From Conidiobolus incongruus B7586 (taxonomy: Eukaryota > Entomophthoromycota > Entomophthoromycetes > Entomophthorales > Conidiobolaceae): DNA of 36,335 nucleotides. Location of the stretch: positions 1-36,335 of the forward strand of contig JNEM01011310.1 in the NCBI GenBank assembly GCA_000697335.1. The letters are read 5' to 3'. Below are positions 24,862 to 35,417 of this stretch, one piece after another. Each line of letters begins with the position of its first letter. Within the stretch, counting starts at the first letter, position 1. Position numbers and translations under genes: made by a program. The notes below the pieces were generated by a model. It saw only the letters and a program-made list of their open reading frames with translations, had not been told where the DNA came from and did not search any database.

Positions 24862-25420
24862 TTATTAGGTATTTATTTTATATTTTTATTAATTAATTTT
24901 AATTTAAACTTTAATATATATAAAATACTTGTGTAACTAATATTAAAATATTTTAATAATTCTTTAATTAAAATAAAAAAGTACTTTTTAATATATTTTT
25001 TATTTTATTAACAATTAAAAAAAATAATAGTTAAAATTAATCTTTTAGATTTTAATAGGTTTTAAATAGTTTCTCTTTTAGTTTTAAAGTAATTTACCTA
25101 GTAATAAATTGTTGATTTAAATAATACTTTATTATTAAAAGCTGTTTATAAATTTTAAATGATTTTAGAGGGTTTATAGTTAAATTTTATTAATACTAAA
25201 ATAAAAAACTTTTGATAGTTATTATTTAATTTAAGTATAATTGAATTAAACAACTAATTTTAAAAAATTATTTTTTTAATCAAAAAAGTTATTATATATA
25301 TATAATTTAAAACTATTTATTTTCTTATTTGTTTTGTATATATTTTTTTATTTAAAACTAATAATATGTTTGAAAAATCAGAAATTAAAAAATTTCCCAT
25401 TTCTTCAATTCCATGGTAAT
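24862..25420 (+). repeat. AT-rich repeat, copy A (inverted partner at 35780-36335)
   Basis: This segment aligns along its whole length with the reverse complement of 35780-36335. By eye roughly four in five positions match, with few gaps. Shared landmarks include TTAAACAAC(T/C)AATTTTAAAA, AATAATACTTTATTATTAAA and ATGTTTGAAAAATCAGAAAT. Many mismatches are G/A or C/T. The copy ends with a candidate 50-nt exon followed by GGTAAT, and similarity stops just after it. No transposase, terminal repeat or target-site duplication was recognised, and the class is unknown. Similarity to the left of 24862 cannot be tested because the partner runs off the window. Confidence 0.75.
25366..25415 (+). other. 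Candidate orphan first exon (MFEKSEIKKFP...) in repeat copy A
   Basis: ATG followed by 16 codons plus two bases and then a GTAATA donor. The same structure with the same 50-nt length occurs at 35833-35784 on the other strand. The first eleven codons differ by a single silent change (ATT/ATC); the last five differ more. No downstream exon was found here, so it is probably a duplicated gene 5' end that no longer makes a protein. Confidence 0.4.
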
Positions 25421-27003
25421 AATAATTTAACTCTTATAACTATATCAATAATTGAAGAGAAGTGCAAAATTACAAGTCAATGATTATAATAGAGATGGAG
25501 CTTAGGTCCTTGAAATAGATATTATTTCTTATTGTTGGAATAAAAAGTATTTTTATACTAATGCAGCTTAATATAAATCAATTCATTGATTCAAAAGAGT
25601 AAAATTTGAATAATTTTTTAGATTATAATTCAAATATTCATTAATCCATTGTACTTAATATCTCAATTTCAATTAAAACCAAAAATCATAATGGTGATAA
25701 GATTTAAAATGAAATATGTACATATGCTCTAGATAGGAATTTTTCAATTATTACACTATTCATTGGTTATTAATTGTTTTATATTCGATTTCAGATATAA
25801 ATATTGAAATTTTTATTTCAATGTGGTTATGATAAACGAAAAATAATAGTTCTTTTTTGGCTAATATTGGCAATTGAGCATCAAATGAGTTAAATGCTTC
25901 ACCTTTATTGCAAAATTCACTGAAATGAACATTAATAATGGAATAGAAAATTGAAAATTGAAAATTGTTTTGAATGCGGAGCTGAAAGTAAATGAAGGTC
26001 ATGCTGAGAAAATACCTCATATTCCATATATCTGCTACATTACTGGAATTCATCCATAAATCAATACAACGCTATGCATTCTTTGATATTATATAGTATT
26101 CTGATCATATAATAGCATAGTTTCATAAGATAATTAGTTGAAATGCAGGCAACAAAGTTATTATGATTAAACTCATAATTAGACTATTCCAGATATGAAT
26201 AGGTCGCTTCAAAACAATTCATTCATTAAAAATAATACTATTAAAAGTATTATAGCATATTATCATTGACTGGAAAAATACAATAACTAAATCGATTTTT
26301 ATTCAATTTTATTAATATATAAATGATTCCAGATATGGTATTATCTTGTTTTGAATGGACGCAATTTTGGTATTGATTTGATTTTTTTATATTTTAAATA
26401 TATTGTATAAAAATGAAAGTTATAGTGTTGATAGTTATCATTATAACATTTGCCATTGTATAATATATATTGCTTAATTCAAAATTACAATTGATTTTCT
26501 CACTATCGTTTTTGGTATATTTCATTAATTTGATTTCAAGTTTGGTTAATAAATAAAAACACCTTACATAAAATCAATCATATGAACAGTTTTGTTACAA
26601 AAGTCTCTTGAAGAGTTTTCATTGTTATTAAAAGTTGATGTAATATTAAATATTTCTTTATACTGGAAATTGGTACAATATTATATATATTAGCTTATAT
26701 TCAAATATCTTAAAATTATTACCCTTGATATTAAATAACTATTATTTTGGTTATGATTTTTAGATTTGAGCATTGAATAAAATATTTTAAGTCCCGAAAT
26801 TTTATAAATTCTGTTAATTGAAATATCGGAACCTGAATGTTATTAATAGCATAATATTTCAAATATTCAATTACTTCATGGTTTGTAAAAATTTTGCATG
26901 TAATATCATAATTTTTATTTAATAATAATATTACCATTTTTTATATGTAAATTATTTTTGGTATATAAGAGAGCTATAAGTTTACCATTATTGGATTACA
27001 TAA
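25421..27003. other. AT-rich intergenic region upstream of aminoacylase copy 2
   Basis: No gene could be supported. The open frames here (25760-26053 and 26731-26937, minus strand) are built of AT-rich residues without domain similarity. Confidence 0.6.
26962..26969 (+). promoter_or_regulatory. TATA box of aminoacylase copy 2
   Basis: TATATAAG lies 42 nt before the first ATG, matching the spacing in copy 1. Confidence 0.55.
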
Positions 27004-28311
27004 ATGCGTTTATACCATATGAAATCAGTTTTAGTTAATTCTTTTACGATCCTGTTTTTAACCTGCAGTTCTTTTGCTGCAGACTCGACCTCTACTCAAA
27101 GTAAGGTAGTGAATGATTCAAGTGAACAGACGTTGATTTCTAAGCTTCAAGAATATATTCGCATCAAGACTGTCCATCCTACTCCGGACTACGCTAAATC
27201 CACCGAGTTCTTGGTTAACTATGCTAAGGAACTCAACCTCCTATCTCGAGTATATGAATGCATCAAAGGGAAGCCATTTGTCATTATGACTTGGGAAGGG
27301 AAGAACCCCAGCCTCCCATCTGTTGTCCTCAATTCTCACAGTGATGTTGTACCTGTATCTTTGGCAAACTGGAAGTGGGATCCCTTTTCTGCAAAAATTG
27401 CTAAGGATGCTGAAGGGAAGCAAATCATCACTGGGAGAGGTTCACAGGACTGCAAACCAGTGGGAATTTCATACCTCGAGACTATTAGAGCGTTAAAGAA
27501 GTCCAATTTTAGCCCTTTGAGAACTATTCATGTTTTTTTCTCACCTGATGAGGAGCTTGGTGGTATTGATGGAATGAAGTGCTTTGTTGCATCAAATGAA
27601 TTCAAGAAAATGAATATTGGATTCTCTTTAGATGAGGGAGCAGTACTACCATTAAATGAGTACAGAGTATTCTATGGCGAGAGAGCCAGATGGTTGGTCA
27701 ATGTAACTGCTGTAGGAGATACAGGTCATGCTAGTACATTTGTTAAAAACTTAGCTTATGAAAAATTCAATAAATTCTATCAAAAGTTGAATAAGTTTAG
27801 AAGTGAAGAAGAGAAGAAATATGAAAATGGACTTTTGGGCGATAATGGAGCGGTGGCAACCATAAATCTCACATTCCTCAAAGCTGGTCAAGCCTTAAAC
27901 GTAATTCCTGATACAATTAATGCCATATTTGATTTTAGAGTTTCTCCTAATACTGATATAGCCAAGTTTAAAAAGAATTTAGTCAAATGGGCCAACCAAG
28001 CAGGCGTAAGTTTAACCTATCCTGAGGGCACACCAGATCCCTTAGCAACTAATTACAGCAATACCATTTGGTGGAAAGCTTTTACTGATTCAGCTAAATC
28101 TCACAATGTGACTTTAAATCCTTACATATTTGGAGCAGCTACTGATTCCAGATATTTGAGAGAGAGAAACATCCCAGTTCTAGGTTTGAATCCTTTTAGA
28201 CTCAATCCAATGTTGGCACACGATCATAATGAATATCTCAAGGTCGAATCTCTTATGGACGGTTTTAAGTTTTACAAACTTTTAATTCCTAGGTTAGCTA
28301 ACATAGCTTGA
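27004..28311 (+). CDS. ACY1: Secreted aminoacylase-1 family peptidase M20, copy 2
   Basis: Intronless gene of 435 residues, clearly paralogous to copy 1 and collinear with human ACY1. A signal-peptide-like segment (MKSVLVNSFTILFLTCSSFA) precedes the mature part, with a likely cleavage after SFA near residue 25. The ATG at 27019 (MKS) is an alternative start. All expected metal and catalytic residues are present: H112 and D114 (LNSHSDVVP), D149 (GRGSQD), E183/E184 (PDEE), E211 (LDEG), H242 (GDTGHAS) and the C-terminal AHDHNEY at about 405-411. This copy should therefore be an active zinc N-acyl-amino-acid hydrolase, whereas copy 1 has Gln for one ligand. Substrate preference cannot be read from the sequence. 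It is the last member of the same-strand array. Confidence 0.92.
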   Translation: MRLYHMKSVLVNSFTILFLTCSSFAADSTSTQSKVVNDSSEQTLISKLQEYIRIKTVHPTPDYAKSTEFLVNYAKELNLLSRVYECIKGKPFVIMTWEGKNPSLPSVVLNSHSDVVPVSLANWKWDPFSAKIAKDAEGKQIITGRGSQDCKPVGISYLETIRALKKSNFSPLRTIHVFFSPDEELGGIDGMKCFVASNEFKKMNIGFSLDEGAVLPLNEYRVFYGERARWLVNVTAVGDTGHASTFVKNLAYEKFNKFYQKLNKFRSEEEKKYENGLLGDNGAVATINLTFLKAGQALNVIPDTINAIFDFRVSPNTDIAKFKKNLVKWANQAGVSLTYPEGTPDPLATNYSNTIWWKAFTDSAKSHNVTLNPYIFGAATDSRYLRERNIPVLGLNPFRLNPMLAHDHNEYLKVESLMDGFKFYKLLIPRLANIA

Positions 28312-28994
28312 ACTATCAACAAATTATGATTTAACTATTATAAGTTATAATATATTATTTTCAAGTGTGTTGTTTTATTCCAAATTTCTGATGGTCAAAT
28401 TAAAATAAATTTTAAATAAATAAACTATTTTTATAATATATTAAATAAATTTCATAGCCATCATATACAATTGAGTGATAATTTAAAAATACTCAAGCTA
28501 ATGTTTTATATAATATCGTAAGCAATGCATATGGTTTCTTTAGAATATGAGTTTTGCCAAATCAATTTATGAGTCTATAGAGTATTGAAGATTATAAATA
28601 TAAGATAAATTTTGGGTTAATTTATTAAAATAAACTGGTTAACATCAAAATATAGCTATAGCATTCATAGTTAACCTAGTATACCTTATATGAATAATAT
28701 CTTTGAATGCAACACCAAAAATTAAACATTTTCAATGTACCATTGCTAAAGAGTTAATTTTGTGATGAAAGTCAGAAATAGTTGTCATGATTTCATTTCA
28801 ATCCCATAAAGATAAAGTGTCAAAAAACAAATTTAAAATAGATCATCGTCCAAATTTTGATAAGAATAGTCCATCTAGAGAAAATTCATATATTGTATAT
28901 AACTTTTAAGCTTTCGTCCACCTGATTACAGTTTTTATTTAGTATCTCCTTTTTTCTGTATCATATATTATTATTTCCTCTATCTTTATTAACC
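28312..28994. other. Intergenic region, promoter of the small coiled-coil gene
   Basis: About 680 bp of AT-rich sequence. No gene or clear promoter element was seen. Confidence 0.6.
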
Positions 28995-29666
28995 ATGTCT
29001 GGCAAACCTATCCTTCCAAAGAACTCCATTAGTTCAGGGACGGAACAAACTAACCAAGGTAATTTTTACTTAATTTTGATTTTAAACAATCTTTCCTTAT
29101 GATTTATTTGTTTTAGTGCTCAACCAAGTTATTATTTCTAACAAAGATCTTTATATTGAAAATTTACTCAAAACTATTCGAGCTTACAAATCAGAAGTTG
29201 AAAGGCTGAAATTTAAAAATTCATTATTAGAAGTAAGTATTTATTATATATTTTATATGAATATTATTTGACTTTTAAATTTTTCAATAGAGTGATTTTA
29301 CAGAAGCCAAACAAAAGTTAAAGAAACACAAAAAAGATTTCAAATCAAAGGAATATTATCTCAAACAAATATCCAAGCTTTCTAAACAAAATAAAAAGCT
29401 GTAAGTATGACTTAACTTATTTATATACCAATATTAATTACTTTTATAGAAAAAAAGAAAATAATAGATTAAAAAATACTTCGGAAGCAGTTTCATACGA
29501 AGATCGCTTAACGCCTGCCAGTTTCAGTGAAATACTTCCATCTTCATCAGACTCCAGACCTTCGACGCCTCCAAATCATCCAATCACTATTCACATGCAA
29601 CAAATGGCTGATAAATTGAACAGTCTTAAATCAGAATACTTGCACCTTGAATCTAACTGGAATTAG
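28995..29666 (+). CDS. Small coiled-coil protein, likely short paralogue of the ICE1-like gene
   Basis: Four exons, 28995-29058, 29117-29232, 29291-29400 and 29450-29666, with 49-58-nt GT-AG introns, give 168 residues. Residues about 22-110 form a highly charged helical, coiled-coil-prone region (KTIRAYKSEVERLKFKNSLL, KQISKLSKQNKKL). A Ser/Pro/Thr-rich stretch follows (SSDSRPSTPPNHP) and then a short C-terminal helix (MADKLNSLKSEYLHLES). No known domain was recognised and there is no signal peptide or membrane segment. Intron phases 1, 0, 2 and the 110-nt third exon are the same as in the larger coiled-coil gene 1.8 kb downstream, and both third exons end in a K-L at the intron. I infer that it is a paralogue that lacks the C-terminal domain. 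Confidence 0.75.
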
Positions 29667-31502
29667 CTACCTTTAATATGATTATTTATTATCCCTATTC
29701 ATTCCCATTCTTTCCAACGTATATTATTTAATCTATTCACTATCCATCAATAAGTGTCTTTGCAAATAAATTTCGCTATGCCACTCTATATATCGATGGT
29801 TTATCATATTATTTTGTAACCTAAACATATACATATTTGCAATTCAATATATATATTCATAACAATATCAACAGTAATAATAAATATAAAGCTACAAATA
29901 ATAAATCTACTCTATTTGAAATTTTTATTCTCAAAAATTTGACCTCTAAATTGAGATTTATTGCGATTTTACGAAGAAAAAGTTGGAATTATATTTACCA
30001 ATCAAGGACTTTGTATATAATTTTATTTGTATGAATTGTATTAGAGGTTTTATTGACTAGAATCACAAAAGTCATTATTCAAATAATTATTAAAAATTCT
30101 TGAACCTAGGTTGAATAGTTGGGATGAGTATTTTATCCTAAATATACTAACTATAATTTTACTTAATTAAATTTAGTCAATGAGTCATAATATATTAAAA
30201 TTAAACTCACAATATCAAAAAATATAGATTAAATATATCTTATGAGAAATATGCTATATGTAGTAATAAAAATTGATAACAGAAATTTATTTTCATTTTG
30301 GATGATTTGGATTATATTTGAATAAATTTTTTAATTTTTGTAGATACTTTATTATAAAAATTCAAATTACTGATTATAAAGATATTTGGTAGTTATTTTG
30401 AATTTTTAGTATTCCTATGTTAATTAATCAAGTTAACATTTTCAATTTAAATTACCTTGTCAACTTTAAATAAAATCAATATTTAATCAACAGATGGTTT
30501 TTTCCAAGTAGAATAAATGCCGAAGAATTTGATGCAAATGTTGAATAAAGCAAATATTACTTAATATTAAAAAATTTGGATTGATAAGATGAATATATTG
30601 AATATTAAATTTTTATTTTATAAATGAATATATCTCATAAAACTTATTTCATTGAACTAATATTGTGTTTATATGTTAGTATTAAGAAGGTTAAATTTGC
30701 CTTTTAAACTAGAATACTATAAATGATATCATTTATAAATGCATATATATTTTCAATGCTTTCCATTTAATATCAATTGGTATGCTTTTATAAACTCTTG
30801 TGTATTTTATATTGGTGATATTGACATTAACACATAATTTTATAAAACTTTTTTGAAACCTGAAATAATTTAAAATTTATTTAATGAATATAATATATTA
30901 ATCACTGTGTTATTATTATATGCAATAACTATTCAATGATAATATTATCGAATTATCTATAAAATTGTGCTATTTTTTTTTATAAATTTTGATTCTTTTG
31001 TTTTAATGACTTAGAGGTCCCATACTTTTTATATTCAATTCATAAATTAATTTAAACCTTGTAATTATTGAGCAGAAATCATCATAATAATTTATAAAAT
31101 ATGACATCTAATTCTAGTTATCCAATCACATATCAATTTTAAACCCATTATCCAATCAAATGCCATTATTTATAATTCTTTCAAACATCGATTTTTCAAT
31201 TGGCATTAAATTTAGTGTCTAATTTTGTCTCAATTATCAAATTTCCAATTATTAATCCAACATTCTTCAGACTCCTTAGTCTTGTTTTTTGACTGTGTCA
31301 TAGTCAACAAAATACTCTTAATTATTTAATATTAAATACAATATACTAATAATAAAAGCTATTAGGCTTTTTTAAACTATATATAATTATCTGGGCTTAA
31401 TATCTTTCAAGGTGGACTTATTGACCTCATCAACGACTAATATTATCCTAATCAAAAACTTGTATTATTGAATTTGATATATTTGGTGTATATTTATATA
31501 AA
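29667..31502. other. AT-rich intergenic region between the two coiled-coil genes
   Basis: No gene was supported; the 65-codon frame at 29837-30034 is AT-rich and lacks a recognisable domain. The distal part is the promoter of the next gene, with the CCAAT boxes listed separately. Confidence 0.6.
31122..31156 (+). promoter_or_regulatory. Two CCAATCA boxes upstream of the ICE1-like gene
   Basis: CCAATCA occurs at 31122 and at 31152, 30 nt apart and about 350-380 nt before the ATG at 31503. A TATATAAA-like element lies almost at the start codon. HAP/NF-Y binding is inferred. Confidence 0.4.
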
Positions 31503-33971
31503 ATGGATACCAATAAAGAACTTGTCCTTGAAAAAGTTAAAAAAGTTAAAGAAACAGTTACTGAGATTAACCGTTGTTTTAAATTTGTCAAGTTTGCTAA
31601 AGAAGGTACTATCCTCTTTAAACTATGTAATAATGAAATCTAACTAGATGATTTCATTTTATTTAGAAATGGAGAAATTTAAAAAGTTACATGAGGAGTC
31701 AAATGGTAAAGTTTTAAGTCTTCAGGTCGAACTACAAGAAAAAGATGCTCAATTAGTCCAAGCCCAAGTTTCTATGTCTAATTTAGCTTCAGAAGTCAAT
31801 AATTTCAAAACCAAAGACAAATCCTTTGAAGTAAAACATAGTTTATCATTATGATCATTTATATTTATAATAACTCTTATTTTAGACTTTAACTTCTCAA
31901 TTGAACCATAAAATTGCTGAGTATAAGGAACAACTTGACCTATATCGAGAAGTTGAAGACCAAAACAAAAAGTTGCAGAAAGAGAACTCTAAGCTGTAAT
32001 TATTATTTTTAAAGTGAAAAAGCTTTCATAATATATTAACCTTGCTATTTTAGTAAAAATGAGAAAAACTCCCTTGGGGCGGAAATCTATGAGCTCAAAA
32101 ACAAAATTAAAGAGAATGTTACAAATCAGGTGAATCCAGCACAACTAACTGATCTTCAAAATCAAAAGAATGAGCTCCAATTGGAAAATATGAGATTATC
32201 TGCAGAAAACGCCGAGTTGATAACGAGACTACAGAAAGCAGATGAGGAATTGAAGAACTTCCAACAAAAGCTGGCAAATATTGATTCCGATTATTCTATG
32301 CTTGAGGAAATGGTGTCGAAAGCTTTTGCAGCTGATAAAAATACGCTAATCACAAAATCTGACAAAAATAAATATAAACTAAAGGCTAAGAATCTCAAAG
32401 TCAAGTTAGCTAATGCTAATGCCAAGATAGCTCAAAAGAACGAAAAACTTAAGTCTGCCAAAAAGAAAATCCAGCAAATGATGACCTTTATAAATCAGTC
32501 GGCTTTGAGTCCATCTATGACCTCTATGAATGCACCTCCCTCTTTTTGTGAAATCTCGAGCATACCTCCTCCACCCGCATCTATAGAAACTTCCGCTCTG
32601 AGCAATATTGTAACTCATACTTCTATAACTCCCCACGATTCTCCAGTTCTCAACTCTCAATCTTTCGCTAAAAAACCTAACCAATCATCTCAGTTGAATG
32701 CGACAAATTATGATATAGACAGTATTTTTAATGATAACGATAACGATGATTTAGCGAACACATCTACTAACAAAAACCCATTCAACAAAGATTTTACAAC
32801 AAATGGAATCTCAAAACACAATTTGAATGTGTTGAGCCAATCTGAGTTTCAAGCATTGACCCAATCAATTATGGATGATCTTCTCTCTGATGATGAGAAT
32901 GATGAAGAACAATCAACACTAGTTACAGACTCTACTATATCTAAGAGATCATTAACAGGCAACATATCTTCCTCAGGTCAAGCACCTCAAAATAAACTTG
33001 TTCAATCTAAGAATCCTGTTGGTGATCGCATTCAACAAATGAAGTCAAAGGCTTTAAAGGCCTCTCAAGCGCAGTCTGCTTCCTCAGCTAGTGTTCCACC
33101 TACATCTAATTCCTATCATAACTACTATCCTCGTTTCACAATCGAGACTAACCTGAAACGACTTTTGCAAAAACTACCATACACCAAAGGTCTCACTTCT
33201 CTTTATGTAAAAAACTGCGAGCCTATGATTCAAGATACTAGTGCCATATTAATGAGTATTTTAAAACTAGTCAAACAGTCATCCATTGGCCAACTGGAAA
33301 TGGGGGAGACTATCTTTGAATCACTTGATGAAGTTTGGGTAAACTCTGTTTATCGAGTACCTTTGAACACAGATTTGCAGGATTTAGAATATAGAATCAT
33401 TATTAGCCTTGTACTTTTTAATACCCATTTTCCAAAATATAATCTGATTGAGTACATTATGGATCAACTGCCGAAGCATATCCTCGATCCTGTCGAAAGT
33501 TTGAAACAGCCAGTCTCATACACTTCGTCATTATGTCAAATATTTGTATCACTTTGTAAAATTACTGAAGATATTGCCCGATGCCGTGTTTTCTTTTATG
33601 ATGTTTTGACTCTTTTTGTAGATTGCCCATTTCAATTGCAAATTTTGTCAACCATTGCAAATATTTACCCTGAAGTTGCCTCATATTCAGAATCTAATCC
33701 TCCTCATCTCAACATTTTTTTAAATGTAATCGAGTCAGCCATTGCTGGTATATTTATGGCAGACACGAACGTCGATGATGAGGTATATCAAATATTTATT
33801 GATAAGTGTAACTGGAGCTTACTACACCAATCTCCTACTCTGCTCGAATCAATTGAGAAACTTAGTGAATTGCAGCTAGATTCAGCATCTCCCGATGAAA
33901 GTATAGACTTTTTAATCCAACAATCGCTGACTATTGCGAGAATATTTGGATCAGAGCAATTAAAATTTTAA
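31503..33971 (+). CDS. Coiled-coil protein with ICE1-like C-terminal domain (tentative little elongation complex subunit 1)
   Basis: Four exons, 31503-31605, 31667-31830, 31886-31995 and 32054-33971, with GT-AG introns of 55-61 nt, give 764 residues. Residues about 10-270 are coiled coil. A disordered Ser/Pro/Asp-rich section follows (IPPPP, a DNDNDD tract, LLSDDENDEEQ), and residues about 485-764 form an all-helical domain. From memory, its core at about 616-665 (SLCQIFVSLCKITEDIARCR, FFYDVL, ANIYPEV) lines up with the C-terminus of human ICE1/KIAA0947 (LCRVYVGICRQLGDLERARL, FCYSLL, ANMW), as does a CNW/LNW further on. ICE1 scaffolds the little elongation complex for Pol II snRNA transcription and has the same order: N-terminal coiled coil, disordered middle, helical C-terminus. 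The human protein is about three times longer. The gene model is firm, the family name tentative; an unrelated helical-repeat protein is possible. Confidence 0.55.
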
Positions 33972-34053
33972 ATCGAATATTATGTACATTTTAATAACAA
34001 AACAATAAATCATATCACTTATTCTGATATGAAATCATTGTATGTTTTTATTT

Positions 34054-35353
34054 TTATAAACTAGACTTGAAGTTCTTAATGTAAGTTTGGTGCATTTGAA
34101 CTAATTTAGGGATGAATAAGCTTTCAATTTCCACCTTGGAATCCACTTGTTCAGCACTTAAGTTAATCTCTTCAACTTCGTCATGGGTTACAAATAAAAC
34201 GCGATGCTTTCTAGTAGTTAAAAGATTACCAATTACTAATTGATGTTGATAACGCTCAATAGATTGTTGACATTTAGGAACAAGAAGATTTGGATCAGTC
34301 TCAAGCTAATTAATTGATTTAAGATTAATTGAATTTGAGAGACTGATATATAGGAATTTACTTTAAATGATACAATAAAAGCTTTAGGAGCCCATTGTTT
34401 CACAATTGGTTTTAAAAATTTAGGTACTTTTGCTAAACTGATAATTAAATCCCCCTCACTAGATTGGATTTTATGTTCAACCTATTCTCAATGTAATCAG
34501 TATATGTCTATTGAATAAAAATGAATAAATATACCATCTGATGACTGGGGATAAAGAAATCAGAAACTGCGGCAGCTAAATAAAATAATGCCATATGCTG
34601 AAGCTGATCCAGGATTTTAGTGGCCTTTGTGAGGATGAATAAGTAATCGGATACTGTTACAAATGGGATTTCAAGCAAGGTTTGATTTTGTTTGACCTAT
34701 AAATTATTAATTTCATACCAAAATGTTTATACAATATAAATACCTTTTGATACTTCATTAATATACTTTCGAGTTTGCTAGATACATTGGAGTTAACTAG
34801 AATAGTATATTAAAATGATATAACTTATAAATATAAATTTAAAGCTACCTTGAATGATATTTTCATCACCATATTGTTTAAAACTCAAGTAATCTAAAAA
34901 ACAATTGGTGGTATGGCTATAGTGTCTACTAAAAGGTTGAAGACTGAATTGTCTGTGTAAAAAAATAACATGATAGCCGTTATCTAAAAAATATGTAAAT
35001 TTCTGAATTAAGAATATGACCAATAAAAGCATATATGTATATATAGATTATTTAGTATAAATATGAAAAGGATATTCAGCAGATGTGGCACCTCTTGTAC
35101 CAGCAGAGAAGTTGTCAATATAGCGGACTGTTTGGTATTCCAAGGGAACAGTCGTACCTCCACTCTAAAGTATTTGAATATTAGTTTAAATTTAAACATT
35201 ATATGAAAAGCGTCAATTTACAGTAACTAAAACAACTGGATGGTCTAGTTTTTTAGCTTTTTGGATAAAGCGATCGATTTTATCTTCAATTTCTTTTAAA
35301 TTGCTAGGAGGGATGGATTGAGCTAGATATTCTTCAGGATCAATAGTAGTCAT
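34054..35353 (-). CDS. CAB2: Phosphopantothenoylcysteine synthetase (CAB2 / PPCS), with a U12-type intron
   Basis: Joins 4'-phosphopantothenate and cysteine, the second step of coenzyme A synthesis after pantothenate kinase; cytosolic. Seven exons, 35353-35222, 35164-35076, 34994-34849, 34796-34744, 34696-34535, 34481-34362 and 34305-34054, give 317 residues (human PPCS 311). Conserved blocks are [14 protein letters not shown] (about 40-53), [20 protein letters not shown] (about 61-80), [31 protein letters not shown] with HKIQSS, and the C-terminal [16 protein letters not shown] with [11 protein letters not shown]. Five introns are GT-AG. The second (34995-35075) has ATATCCTT..AC ends and, spliced at those ends, restores SAEYFLDNG exactly as in the family; no GT donor does this. 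The start is the ATG before TTIDPEEYL. Two candidate small exons lie just upstream on the same strand. Confidence 0.94.
34995..35075 (-). other. U12-type AT-AC intron in CAB2
   Basis: 81-nt intron. Its 5' end reads ATATCCTTTT, an exact match to the U12-type donor consensus (A/G)TATCCTTT. Its 3' end is AC. A branch-site-like TTCTTAAT lies at about 35014-35007 (consensus TTCCTTAAC), with its second A 13 nt before the splice acceptor, the usual U12 spacing. Exon 2 ends GCT GA and exon 3 begins A TAT TTT TTA, giving A-E-Y-F-L across the junction. Confidence 0.88.
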
Positions 35354-35417
35354 TTTTTATAATATTGGTATTTATATTAATTTAGCAGAATATAACAAAA
35401 TAATTTATATTACTTAC

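Noticed and set aside
24126-25405. Possible terminal inverted repeats (GGAATTTTTT near 24136 against GGAAATTTTTT near 25400, minus strand)
   Set aside because: The match is short and made of A/T runs. No target-site duplication or transposase was found.
25760-26053. 97-codon minus-strand frame in the spacer upstream of aminoacylase copy 2
   Set aside because: AT-driven residue composition, no domain, no promoter or splice context. A frame of this length is expected by chance in 36 kb of such DNA.
35077-35164. Conventional GT donor inside CAB2 exon 2 (in the RGATS region) as an alternative to the AT-AC intron
   Set aside because: It would remove or shift strongly conserved residues and has a poor donor sequence, while the AT-AC solution restores the family sequence exactly.
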